Positions 46,775-54,230 are shown, counted from the first letter of the stretch. The stretch: DNA of 64,000 bases from Pseudoalteromonas gelatinilytica (GCF_001641615.1 NZ_LRRU01000019.1:404064-468063), one strand, 5' to 3'. Notes: a model not told the origin generated them from the letters alone. Translations and numbers: made by a program.

Positions 46775-47974
46775 TTATGCTATATCTGCAGTTGATTGTT
46801 CTTTAGATAGTTCCACCTTTGTTTTATCTAAATACCCACTTAACAAAACCAACATAATGCTTATTGCTACAACAACGGCTGCGACTGTACCAGTTGCTAA
46901 TAAGTGATAATTTGCTACGACGATTCCTCCTCCCCATGCGCCTAATGCGATACCTGCGTTAAATGCAGATATATTCAGTCCAGATGCAGCATCTACAGAT
47001 TGAGGGGCGTACTTTTCTGCTTGCTGAACAATGTAAAGTTGTAAAACGGGTATACTGCCAAATGCTAAAGCGCCCCATACCATTATTAATGGCACCATTA
47101 GATAAGGGTTAGCAGCTACAGGCTCTATAAGGGCTAAAACACAACTTAAAATGGCAAACATAGAGACCATCGTTTTAATTGGCCCTTTATTACTTGCCAA
47201 TTTCGCGCAAAAAATATTGCCAATAGTTACGGCAATGCCGTAAAGCACTAAAACCATACTTACTGTACTCACAGAAAACTTGGTCACATTTTGTAAAATT
47301 TCAGAAAGGTAGGTAAAAGCAACGAATGCACCGCCATAGCTAAATAAGGTAATAAGTAAAACAAGCAAGATTCTAGGTATTAAAATAATACTTAGTTGTT
47401 GGTGTAATTTAGCAGGACTAGGGCGCTCTACTTTTTTTGGCAAATATAGCCATTGTGCAACAGCGGAGATCAAGCCAAGAATACTTATAAATAAAAAGGT
47501 TGCTCTCCAGCCGAAAAGATCTGATATAAAAGTCCCTAATGGAACCCCTGATACTAAAGCAACGGTTAGTCCCATAAAGACAAGAGCGATCGCTTGACCT
47601 GATTTATCTTTTGATACCAAATTGGCTGCTACAACAGTCGCCATCGAGTAAAAGACTCCTTGCACCACGCCTGCTAGTACTCTAGACAATAACAGCATTG
47701 CATAACTGTTGGCCTGCCAAGCTATAAGGTTAGCTAATACAAAAGCGATCATCAGCGTAACAGATAGAGTACGTCGCTCTATTTTCCCCGTAGCGGCTGT
47801 TAATAGCGGCGCAGAAACAGCAACTCCTAAGGCATACAAAGAAACTAATTGACCAGCTGTTGGAATATCAACATTCATATCATTAGCTATGGCTGGAAGT
47901 ATTCCCACTACAACAAACTCTGCCATTCCTATGGCAAATGATGCTGCAGCGAGAGCGTATAATGCGATTGGCAT
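46775..47974 (-). CDS. MFS transporter, DHA1 drug-efflux family (AraJ/YdhP type)
   Basis: 399 residues and twelve membrane helices. N-terminal signature AEFVVVGILPAIANDMNV, motif A-like SAPLLTAATGKIERRTL and motif C-like GVPLGTFISDLFGWRATF. Sugar-efflux/AraJ-like branch of drug:H+ antiporters. It is divergent from a TetR repressor with two 22-bp operators between them, one covering positions 17-38 before this start, so inducible efflux is likely. Confidence 0.92.
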   Translation of the reverse strand: MPIALYALAAASFAIGMAEFVVVGILPAIANDMNVDIPTAGQLVSLYALGVAVSAPLLTAATGKIERRTLSVTLMIAFVLANLIAWQANSYAMLLLSRVLAGVVQGVFYSMATVVAANLVSKDKSGQAIALVFMGLTVALVSGVPLGTFISDLFGWRATFLFISILGLISAVAQWLYLPKKVERPSPAKLHQQLSIILIPRILLVLLITLFSYGGAFVAFTYLSEILQNVTKFSVSTVSMVLVLYGIAVTIGNIFCAKLASNKGPIKTMVSMFAILSCVLALIEPVAANPYLMVPLIMVWGALAFGSIPVLQLYIVQQAEKYAPQSVDAASGLNISAFNAGIALGAWGGGIVVANYHLLATGTVAAVVVAISIMLVLLSGYLDKTKVELSKEQSTADIA

Positions 47975-47990
47975 ATTATTTCTCGTTTAG

Positions 47991-48012
47991 TTTTGGATTG
48001 GTTGATCCATAA
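47991..48012 (-). promoter_or_regulatory. TetR operator 1 (before the MFS gene)
   Basis: 22-bp imperfect palindrome TTTTGGATTGGTTGATCCATAA. It shares its half-site TTATGGAT with two further copies (48044 and 48758). Confidence 0.6.
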
Positions 48013-48043
48013 TTTAAACGAGGTAAAAATGCTTGTCAACAAC

Positions 48044-48065
48044 TTATGGATTGACTAATCTATAA
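48044..48065 (+). promoter_or_regulatory. TetR operator 2 (before the tetR gene)
   Basis: 22-bp palindrome made of TTATGGATT and a closely matching inverted half TAATCTATAA, 21 bp before the regulator start. Suggests autorepression. Confidence 0.65.
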
Positions 48066-48086
48066 TAGTTTTTTTAAGGAGTAGTT

Positions 48087-48677
48087 ATGGCTAGAACAGG
48101 TCGACCTAGAAAATTTGACCGAGACATCGCATTAGAAGCTGCGATGAATATCTTTTGGGCTAAGGGTTTTGAAAGCACCTCATTAGCTGATCTTAGAGAT
48201 ACATTAAATCTATCTTCAGCTAGTTTTTACGCAGCCTTTGGCTCTAAAAAAGAGCTTTTTGAAGAATGCCTAAGCCTCTATACGCAAACATGTGGTGAAG
48301 TGACCTCTTACTTAGATAATGACAGCGTAAGGCCTAGGGAGGCTATGCAAAATATGTTGAATCATCTAATCGAAGTCCAAACATCCTCAACTTCACCTTT
48401 AGGCTGTATGGCCGTTTTGTCTGGTTTAAACTGTTGCGATGATAATAAAGATGTTGAGGAGTTAACTTATCAAGTAAGAAATAAAACGACGGAAGCTATT
48501 TTGCGTTGTGTAATTCGTGCAATAGATAAGGGGGAATTGCCAGAAGATATCAATGCAGATGCATATGCTTTAATGATTGATAGCTTTGTTAAAGGAATAT
48601 CAATAAAAGCGAAAGATGGTTATAAGAAAAAACAGCTTCAAGAGGCTGTTGGTCTCTTACTTTCTAATTGGCAGTAA
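48087..48677 (+). CDS. TetR-family transcriptional repressor
   Basis: 196 residues. N-terminal HTH (GRPRKFDRDIALEAAMNIFWAKGFESTSLADLRDTLNLS-type; ASFYAAFGSKKELFEECL) is the AcrR/QacR pattern, and the C-terminal ligand domain (TSTSPLGCMAVLSGLNCCDDNKD) is of the TetR_C group with three Cys. ATG preceded by AAGGAG. Predicted to repress itself, the divergent MFS-thioredoxin unit and the DUF2938 gene, since one operator lies before each. Confidence 0.9.
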   Translation: MARTGRPRKFDRDIALEAAMNIFWAKGFESTSLADLRDTLNLSSASFYAAFGSKKELFEECLSLYTQTCGEVTSYLDNDSVRPREAMQNMLNHLIEVQTSSTSPLGCMAVLSGLNCCDDNKDVEELTYQVRNKTTEAILRCVIRAIDKGELPEDINADAYALMIDSFVKGISIKAKDGYKKKQLQEAVGLLLSNWQ

Positions 48678-48757
48678 TTTCAATGTAAACAATTTCTACC
48701 ATTTCTGAGTCTTTACTGTTTCTATTTTAGAGCAACATTCAATTTTAATGCTAGATA

Positions 48758-48779
48758 TTATGGAATAATCGATCCATAA
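48758..48779 (+). promoter_or_regulatory. TetR operator 3 (before the DUF2938 gene)
   Basis: 22-bp palindrome TTATGGAATAATCGATCCATAA, same length and half-sites as operators 1 and 2, 40 bp before the DUF2938 start. It links this gene to the same regulator. Confidence 0.65.
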
Positions 48780-48819
48780 TTTGTTCGCTATTAATAACTT
48801 TGCCTATAAGTGGAGATGT

Positions 48820-49305
48820 ATGGAAAATATTATACTTTTTTGTTTAATTGTTGGTGTAGGTTCAACAATTGCTTTAGATGTCTGGGGTGTTCTAGTTAAA
48901 ACGATTACAAAGATCCCGCCGACTGACTGGGGCATTGTTGGACGTTGGTTAATCGGTATCACATCTGGTAATTTTGTTTTAGACCAGAGCAACAAAAATG
49001 CACCATCTTTGATTGAAAAAGCGACTGGTTGGGTATTTCATTACTTAGTCGGTATTGCATATGCAGTTCTTATTCTGTTTATTTATGGTGTTGGTTTTAT
49101 CGAAAACCCAACGGTAATGCCTACTGTTATAGTCGGTGTAATTTTAAGTACTCTCGCAGGTCTAGGTATACTCATGCCTGGATTAGGTGGTGGTTTTTTT
49201 GCGCGTTTAATTCCGAATAAATTTCAGACCTATGCCTACATTATTGTTGCGCATATCATTTTTGCTATTGCTCAATTTGGTTTTGCGGTTTGGTTTAGCC
49301 GTTAA
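48820..49305 (+). CDS. DUF2938 membrane protein
   Basis: 161 residues from the ATG at 48820 (TGGAG upstream); the longer frame would start in the operator. Four to five membrane helices with DUF2938 features (LDVWGVLVKTITKIPPTDWGIVGRW, GWVFHYLVGIAYAVL, NKFQTYAYIIVAHIIF). Function unknown. A shared operator with the MFS exporter suggests a role in the same response. Confidence 0.85.
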   Translation: MENIILFCLIVGVGSTIALDVWGVLVKTITKIPPTDWGIVGRWLIGITSGNFVLDQSNKNAPSLIEKATGWVFHYLVGIAYAVLILFIYGVGFIENPTVMPTVIVGVILSTLAGLGILMPGLGGGFFARLIPNKFQTYAYIIVAHIIFAIAQFGFAVWFSR

Positions 49306-49337
49306 CTCAAACTTGAAGTAGAGCGTTATAAATGAAT

Positions 49338-49370
49338 AAACCCAATACTATCGAAGTGTTGGGTTTTTTA
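49338..49370 (+). terminator. Terminator after the DUF2938 gene
   Basis: 12-bp stem AAACCCAATACT / AGTGTTGGGTTT (one G-U pair), ATCGA loop and T-run. Confidence 0.85.
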
Positions 49371-49492
49371 TTACAAATTGGATTGGAACTGCTAGCTGTT
49401 TTATACAAATTCTTAAAGGTATTTAGCTACTACTCTAATTCAAAGTATATGTCCTCAATTAGCCTCTTTTAGATAATTACCAACTCGCAATC

Positions 49493-49715
49493 CTAGTTAG
49501 TGTTAGGTCAAACACTAACTAGGAAACTCATGAGTACATCAAAATCACAATTCATCAGAGAGTATCAACGCGCGAGTAAATCACCCTAGGGCGATAGGTA
49601 ACGGAACGATATTGGTGTGAAAGTATTGTTTAAAACAAAGTTTGGAGTTCTGAGTTAACGTCCTGGTTTTTAACCTCTCTTTGTACCCATTTATCTTACT
49701 GTACTATTAATAACC
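49493..49715 (+). repeat. Repeat element A, copy 2 (decayed)
   Basis: About 220 bp closely related to copy 1 (44309-44535), in the same orientation. It has a perfect 13-bp hairpin at 49492-49523, a 19-codon frame MSTSKSQFIREYQRASKSP (49530-49589) that ends where copy 1 ends, and shared sequence down to TACTATTAATAAC. It lacks the GTAACAC region. The rest of the gap 49371-50162 has no recognisable gene. Confidence 0.7.
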
Positions 49716-50162
49716 AATTCCATTCCATCATATGCAAACAAATAACTTTAAGCATGACGCTCTAATTAGTAATCAATTATGAGAGTAATAATACACCTTT
49801 ATTTTATTGGCAGATATGACATCAAAACGACCAGTGCTGAAATCGGCAGTTATGTTACATGCTCGTTGTTCACTCAGAACCACCATTAGACTATTTACGG
49901 TAGCAAGCTTGAGCAGAAAGCGCTAGTCCAGATCCGACTGACTCGAAGCAGGGCTGCAATGAGCTAGAGCCGAAGAGCAGCTAGATAGTCATTGCTTAAA
50001 GACGATACTTGTATTTTGTTAGGTTTTCTTTTTTATAGCAATACCTTAGAAACTTTGTTAGAACTATATAAGATAGATAAATGAGCGTGGCATTGGCAGA
50101 AATATGTGCGATGGGCACACTAAAAAATTAAATGAACATGATGGTTTAGGGTGTCTATTAAA

Positions 50163-50459
50163 ATGTATAAAAGGATTTTGAAAGGACTCTTGTTTGGCAT
50201 ATTAGGCTACACAAGTACTATGTTTGGAATGTCATATAGAAGCAGTGAGCAGTTCATTTTAGCTCAAAAACGCTGCTTAAATGGCATCTTAGAGTCTTGT
50301 TTATCAGATAGTGATAAAGCCACACTACTTGTTAGTTGGTCACCTTATAATTTGTACTACTTAATTGTTTTATTAATTAGCTTTGCAATACTAATATTGT
50401 TAGATGACATATTGAAATTTGTGTCACTTGCATATAACAAGGCAAATCAAAAGCGCTGA
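50163..50459 (+). CDS. Small membrane protein of unknown function (possible cassette gene)
   Basis: 98 residues from the ATG at 50163 (TTAGGGTG upstream); a GTG 12 bp earlier is an alternative. Two membrane helices (ILKGLLFGILGYTSTMFGM and LYYLIVLLISFAILILL) flank a loop with two Cys (KRCLNGILESCLSD) that may form a disulfide. I do not recognise the family. It is the first of a run of small plus-strand ORFs with attC-like spacers. Confidence 0.5.
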   Translation: MYKRILKGLLFGILGYTSTMFGMSYRSSEQFILAQKRCLNGILESCLSDSDKATLLVSWSPYNLYYLIVLLISFAILILLDDILKFVSLAYNKANQKR

Positions 50460-50540
50460 CAAAACCAGTTGCTTTGCTCTTTCTTCACAAATCGCATGTT
50501 ACATAAAGACTTAAATATCACGTAACTTAAGGAATCTAAC

Positions 50541-50855
50541 ATGGATGACCCTATTCAGGGCTTAGATAAAATCGATATCGTTGGAGAAAGAAAAGGTGGT
50601 GGTGTCGATTTGGTTATTATAGTGTCAAGTGCACTAAGGGATTGTGAGTATCACGAACAACTTCTGAAAACTAAGATTCAAAGCTATACGGATACCATCT
50701 TCTCCGATGAATGGATATCCAAGTATGGTCAGGGTAATAGCGATATTTATATCAAAGCCCAAGTAATTCCTGAACAAGAAATTATTAATCTAATAGGTGC
50801 AATTAAAAAACACCTAAAGGAATTCAATATTGATTTGTGGTTGGAAGTTGCATAA
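50541..50855 (+). CDS. DUF6572 domain protein (possible cassette gene)
   Basis: 104 residues. The DUF6572 layout is recognisable: IDIVGERKGGGVDLVII, the H-x-L-x-x-KI stretch (YHEQLLKTKIQSY), IKAQVIPEQEIINLIG and a final strand IDLWLEVA. These small proteins are often found in immunity or mobile contexts. AAGGAATC precedes the ATG. Its stop runs into an imperfect palindrome (50851-50942), as in an integron cassette. Confidence 0.65.
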   Translation: MDDPIQGLDKIDIVGERKGGGVDLVIIVSSALRDCEYHEQLLKTKIQSYTDTIFSDEWISKYGQGNSDIYIKAQVIPEQEIINLIGAIKKHLKEFNIDLWLEVA

Positions 50856-50942
50856 CAAATTAACGCTGCGTATTGCTATAACCTTTTCGCGTTCCGAATA
50901 CGCAGAAAAATAAGTAACTCGCATTATTAAATTCTTATGCAT
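50851..50942 (+). repeat. attC-like imperfect palindrome 1
   Basis: Outer arms GCATAAC and CTTATGC pair with one mismatch. Inner arms CTGCGTATT and AATACGCAG pair perfectly. The site begins at the stop codon of the preceding ORF, as attC sites do. Its arms fit the R''/R' consensus only loosely. Confidence 0.45.
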
Positions 50943-50957
50943 CTAGGGACAGAACAA

Positions 50958-51065
50958 ATGGACGCAGACATTGAACTAAATATCAGCTTCAGATTCTTGG
51001 CTCTTTCAGAAGAGTTAGTAAGCGAAGCTAAATTAAGCCTTAAAGTCTCTTTAGTGCTGATATAA
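50958..51065 (+). CDS. Possible 35-residue truncated ORF
   Basis: ATG at 50958 begins MDADIELNISFRFLALSEEL and stops after 35 codons. It is placed between two attC-like sites, so it may be the stump of a cassette gene. No family recognised. Confidence 0.25.
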   Translation: MDADIELNISFRFLALSEELVSEAKLSLKVSLVLI

Positions 51066-51212
51066 CAATTCAAGAGTATAAACGTGGTTGCTTTAAATCA
51101 CCATTTGGGTAAAAGTAGCCCCAACAATCTAATAAAAAAGGACAAAAAACAGTTTGCTGTTTTGGCTCCTCAACATTTAGCAAACAATTTTTAGCCCCTT
51201 ATCGGTGCGTTG
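51063..51212 (+). repeat. attC-like site 2
   Basis: Starts TAACAATTCAAGAG right at the stop codon and ends AGCCCCTTATCGGTGCGTT. These ends resemble those of Vibrio-type attC sites (TAACAAACGCTTCAAGAG ... GCCCCTTAGGCGGGCGTTA, from memory). The length of about 150 bp is within the attC range. Confidence 0.45.
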
Positions 51213-51235
51213 ATACTTATGGAAGATTTCTGCAC

Positions 51236-51475
51236 TTGTCTCGAAAATTAAAGTTTATAACTGCAATATCACAGATGACTGAAAATGGTGCTTCCATTTA
51301 TGGTGGTTTTAATCATTTCAGAGGTGAGGCTATATTCACGTCCACTTTGAATACGTGTTATTTCGAAGACAAAACTCTCGTAAAGGTCAAAGGCGGGGGG
51401 TTAAATGGTAGCAACTATAAATGCTCTAGTACTGGTGAGTTTTACAGAGTAATGAAATTTGATAGGTTGTACTAA
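51236..51475 (+). CDS. Hypothetical protein (possible cassette gene)
   Basis: 79 residues from a TTG with GGAAGA 9 bp upstream; no ATG start is available early in the frame. The product is rich in Gly, Asn and Ser towards the end (VKGGGLNGSNYKCSSTG) with two Cys. Not recognised. It could be a decayed or fragmentary gene. It starts just after attC-like site 2. Confidence 0.4.
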   Translation: MSRKLKFITAISQMTENGASIYGGFNHFRGEAIFTSTLNTCYFEDKTLVKVKGGGLNGSNYKCSSTGEFYRVMKFDRLY

Positions 51476-51533
51476 ACACGTACTTAACAAAAAAATTATG
51501 CCGCCCGCAAGCTGATTAGGACACAAGGAAAGT

Positions 51534-52157
51534 ATGAAGATTGTTTTTAAGTTTATTGGATTGATTTGGACTATTTCTTTCCTTTCGTTTTTTGTTCTAT
51601 TTATCTACGTGGGAAGTGGAGGTGAAATACCTCTTTTAGCTCAAGAGTATGTGATCTACTTTCAGACAGTTTTATTGTCTTTTCTCACTTCAAACTGGTT
51701 TTATGTTGTTTTTGTAGTTGGTTGGTTTGGAGTTTGTTATGGACTAGGAAAAGAAAGTGGCTGGCAAAACTTAGCTAAAAGATACAGAAAAAATAATGAC
51801 TGGGGTTTAGAAGAAAGCTTCCGAATTGGAAGTGGGTATATTGGTAAAATACGACATAACGGAATCTTAAAGGTTGCAGCAAATAACAGGGGGCTTTATT
51901 TAAGAATGCTTTTTCCCTTTAAGTTTGGTCATAAAAACCTGTTTATTCCCTGGCAAGAAATCTCGGCTGTTACATTAGAAAGTGGTTTGTTTTCAGAAAA
52001 TACTCCGGGCTTTCTCAAGCGTATGGCTAAACCAGTTTCAAAAACTGAGTACTTAAATATTCAACTACATGAGTTCCCAAAGCAGCGTTTAACTATTCAA
52101 AGTTCTGAACAATTAATTCGCTATATTCCGAAAACCTTGAGAGATAGTGCAGAGTAA
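51534..52157 (+). CDS. Membrane protein of unknown function (possible cassette gene)
   Basis: 207 residues. Two membrane helices (about 5-27 and 50-72) are followed by a soluble domain with short beta strands and a PH-like rhythm (GILKVAANNRGLYLRMLFPFKFGHKNLFIPWQEISAVTLE), a pattern common in small cassette-encoded proteins. ATG preceded by CAAGGAAAG. Ends at an attC-like palindrome. Function unknown. Confidence 0.6.
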   Translation: MKIVFKFIGLIWTISFLSFFVLFIYVGSGGEIPLLAQEYVIYFQTVLLSFLTSNWFYVVFVVGWFGVCYGLGKESGWQNLAKRYRKNNDWGLEESFRIGSGYIGKIRHNGILKVAANNRGLYLRMLFPFKFGHKNLFIPWQEISAVTLESGLFSENTPGFLKRMAKPVSKTEYLNIQLHEFPKQRLTIQSSEQLIRYIPKTLRDSAE

Positions 52158-52211
52158 ATGGTTATTAAACAACCGCTTTAGTCACTCATTTGTGTCCCTA
52201 AGTGAGGTGTT
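52158..52211 (+). repeat. attC-like site 3 (short)
   Basis: The end CCCTAAGTGAGGTGTTATG resembles the 3' end of attC (CCCTTAGGCGGGCGTTATG type). AAACAACC after the preceding stop could be the partner arm. A TCACTC/GTGAG inner stem is visible. About 55 bp, near the minimum attC length. Confidence 0.45.
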
Positions 52212-52586
52212 ATGTACTCCGGTAGAAATATGGATAACCTGAAAAATTCGATTATGGCACTTGCTGCATCAGCAAAAGTCCAAGAGGAACTATATCCAAG
52301 TTTCGCGGCTATTGGTGATGAGTTGGTGCTTGAGTTTGGTGAATGCTTAGACGACTTGAAAGTTAGTGATTTAACACCTAAACAAGCAGCATCTATTGAG
52401 GCGTTAGATGTTTTTATTAATCAGCATTCAGGTGCGCAATTCTCAGCCATGTATCTTGAAAGTAGTGCTTTATTTGACGATCCTAATTGGGAAGAAATTA
52501 GGTCACTTGCCAAGCTGGTTGCTGAAGAAATGGGTTGGTCATCAACTGAACCAATCAAACAAAAACATAGAATTGTAACTGGTTAG
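52212..52586 (+). CDS. Hypothetical protein (possible cassette gene)
   Basis: 124 residues from the ATG at 52212, whose ribosome binding site (GAGGTG) lies inside the attC-like site; an ATG 18 bp later is possible. Acidic, helical, soluble (LEFGECLDDLKVSDLTPKQAASIEALDVFINQHSG). No family recognised. Confidence 0.55.
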   Translation: MYSGRNMDNLKNSIMALAASAKVQEELYPSFAAIGDELVLEFGECLDDLKVSDLTPKQAASIEALDVFINQHSGAQFSAMYLESSALFDDPNWEEIRSLAKLVAEEMGWSSTEPIKQKHRIVTG

Positions 52587-52715
52587 CTGAGAATACATAA
52601 TAAATACATTAATGAATTGACGTCTAAAGCTTGGTTTGTGCTCACTTTTCGCTATTTATAGCCAAGATTTTTACGCCATATATTACGGTTTTATAATTAA
52701 AGGGAAATATTCGCC

Positions 52716-52958
52716 ATGGGAAGTTTTGCCCGACATCATGGTAAAATTAGGGAATGTTTTGTAGAGTTTCGTGGTTCTGAGTTAACTACAAAGGAAATCA
52801 AATCGATCATCAAACTAAAAATGCCATCATTTGATGAAAGATGGATTCATCCCTCTGATCACTGTATTAACCATACTTGTATAGGGGCGTGTGAATGTGC
52901 AAAGACTGATAGCGCCATCTTTGAGCGTATAAAACGTGGCTTGTATAAAGTAATTTAG
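52716..52958 (+). CDS. Small HTH-like protein, DUF7669-type (possible cassette gene)
   Basis: 80 residues. The C-terminal half HPSDHCINHTCIGACECAKTD...FERIKRGLYKV matches a small domain I recall as DUF7669, a winged-helix-like module often fused to or near restriction and mobile genes. Four Cys could suggest metal binding. Preceded by AAAGGGA. Ends 20 bp before the clearest attC-like site. The name is from memory and tentative. Confidence 0.55.
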   Translation: MGSFARHHGKIRECFVEFRGSELTTKEIKSIIKLKMPSFDERWIHPSDHCINHTCIGACECAKTDSAIFERIKRGLYKVI

Positions 52959-52978
52959 GCACACAGTTTGGAATATAG

Positions 52979-53090
52979 TTATAACAAACGCTTCAAGACG
53001 ACCGCCACCGCGGGCATTTTTAGTTTGCAGTAAAAATTGTATTTAAGGCGCAATGCGGTAGCTGTTTTATTGCGTTGGCAGCTGCGAAAA
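52979..53090 (+). repeat. attC-like site 4 (Vibrio type, 3' end lost)
   Basis: TTATAACAAACGCTTCAAGA, GGCATTTTTAGTTTGC, TTTAAGGCGCAATGCGG and GCGTTGGCAG occur in the order and spacing of Vibrio superintegron attC sites. The expected CCCTTAACGCGGGCGTTA end is missing, so the site looks truncated. It follows the stop of the DUF7669-type gene. Confidence 0.6.
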
Positions 53091-53287
53091 AGAGAGCTAC
53101 CGAATAAACACTCTAACTTATTTATATCTAGTTATAAGCAATGCTCTTATGACTACTACCCATACGAACACCCACTTAGTCATCATAAAACCTCTCACTT
53201 ATCTCATCACATAGCTTGGTTCGGTAGATAATCCCACTCCATTACTACTGAAATATCGCTCTCGAAGGATCTTAACTACTTTTAAAG

Positions 53288-53301
53288 TTGATCTAGATCA
53301 A
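53288..53301 (+). promoter_or_regulatory. Perfect FNR-type box
   Basis: TTGATCTAGATCAA exactly matches TTGAT-N4-ATCAA. A TATATTA -10-like element follows at about 53321-53328, as in a class II activated promoter. It would drive the yfhL relic at 53413. Confidence 0.6.
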
Positions 53302-53412
53302 AGAAACTTCATTCGCAGCAATCTATATTACGCGGCTGCAATTTTCGCTGCTTTTTGAAATCTAGATTAGCTTTTAAAGGCAATACTCCATCATCGTGCT
53401 TAAAGGTGTGCC

Positions 53413-53500
53413 ATGGCATTACTCATCAATAACAAATGTATTAACTGTGATAAGTACTAGGTGCCAGAATTTAATGAGGAAAAACAAATAGTTGAATTTT
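53413..53500 (+). pseudogene. yfhL: Decayed yfhL ferredoxin gene
   Basis: ATG preceded by AAAGGTG, then MALLINNKCINCDKY and an in-frame stop. This is the conserved start of the YfhL-type 2[4Fe-4S] ferredoxin (MALLI..KCINCDMCEPECPN). The Cys after Asp-Met is changed to Tyr and the following codon to a stop; weak similarity (PE..NE) continues for a few codons. The end coordinate is approximate. YfhL supplies electrons for TrhP-dependent tRNA hydroxylation in E. coli, so the loss matters for the trhP gene in this window. Confidence 0.65.
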
Positions 53501-53647
53501 GCTGTGTTCTTTTTTGTGTTGGTGATTTTTGATAAATCAACAACAAAACTAAGTATTAACTAAGTTTGATGGAAAAGCAAATTGTATTAACTAAATCGAC
53601 TTTTTTATCAATTTTATGCATTTTTTCACACGCTTTCCCTCCTTGAT

Positions 53648-53880
53648 TTTCACTTAAATTACTACGTAACACAGCGCCATTAACTCGTAACACTGAATGA
53701 GAAAAGCGTAACACAGAGATGAAACTTACCTCTGTTACTTACTATTCGTTACCATCACATAAGCCTAGTTAGTGTTAGGTCAAACACTAACGAGGAAACT
53801 CATGAGTACATCAAAATCACAATTCATCAGAGAGTATCAACGCGCGAGTAAATCACCTTGGGATGACAATTCAACGATTC
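53648..53880 (+). repeat. Repeat element A, copy 3 (5' region of an intact gene)
   Basis: Shares ~150 bp with copy 1 and ~90 bp with copy 2, across the hairpin and first 18 codons of the gene at 53802. The hairpin (53764-53776 with 53783-53795) has one mismatch, and its 3' arm includes the ribosome binding site GAGGAAA. Confidence 0.7.
53665..53752 (+). promoter_or_regulatory. Array of GTAACAC boxes
   Basis: CGTAACAC occurs at 53665, 53686 and 53707, spaced exactly 21 bp (two helical turns), followed by inverted GTTAC at 53734 and 53748. Looks like a cooperative binding array or iterons upstream of the unknown operon. Confidence 0.6.
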
Positions 53881-54203
53881 TGCTATTAGCAGATGTTGAT
53901 GAAGCGTCTACAAGCGACTCAATCGAGCTTAGTTTTAGCCATTACATTTATATGCACAGAGATAGGGTAGGCAGTGTATTGGGTATAAGCATCTCAAAGC
54001 AGCTTTTTGATGATAATCCTGATTTTTCAGGGCGCTATTTAGATGGTGTAGAAATGTATGCTTTTTTGCTGCTGTACATTGAGCAAATAAAAGAATTCTG
54101 TCATTTATTTTCAGCGGAGTTCGAAGCGATATTTTTAATTAAACCAACAACCTTCTTCAGTCACGCTGAAGAGAGCTGGTTAGAAATCATCGAAAAAAGT
54201 TAA
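53802..54203 (+). CDS. Protein of unknown function; repeated 5' region
   Basis: 133 residues from the ATG at 53802 (GAGGAAA upstream; an in-frame start 30 bp earlier would lie in the hairpin). Soluble and acidic, with a basic N-terminus (MSTSKSQFIREYQRASKSPWDD) and hydrophobic core segments (EMYAFLLLYIEQI). I do not recognise it. Its leader and first codons are present in two more decayed copies, so the family has been duplicated or mobile. It probably forms a two-gene unit with the gene at 54299, with a terminator-like hairpin between. Confidence 0.65.
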   Translation: MSTSKSQFIREYQRASKSPWDDNSTILLLADVDEASTSDSIELSFSHYIYMHRDRVGSVLGISISKQLFDDNPDFSGRYLDGVEMYAFLLLYIEQIKEFCHLFSAEFEAIFLIKPTTFFSHAEESWLEIIEKS

Positions 54204-54208
54204 AACTG

Positions 54209-54230
54209 GCGAACCTTCAGGTTCGCTTTC
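54209..54230 (+). terminator. Hairpin between the two unknown genes
   Basis: GCGAAC / GTTCGC stem with CTTCAG loop and a TTTCTT tail. A terminator or attenuator between 53802 and 54299. Confidence 0.65.

Noticed and set aside
44309..49715. Composite transposon bounded by element A copies
   Set aside because: No transposase gene, no terminal inverted repeats at the outer ends and no target duplication could be seen.
49816..49926. 36-codon ORF (MTSKRPVLKSAV...) after element A copy 2
   Set aside because: No ribosome binding site and no recognisable product; probably chance.
53037..53231. 64-codon plus-strand ORF
   Set aside because: It lies within and just after the attC-like site, has no ribosome binding site, and its sequence is explained by the palindrome.
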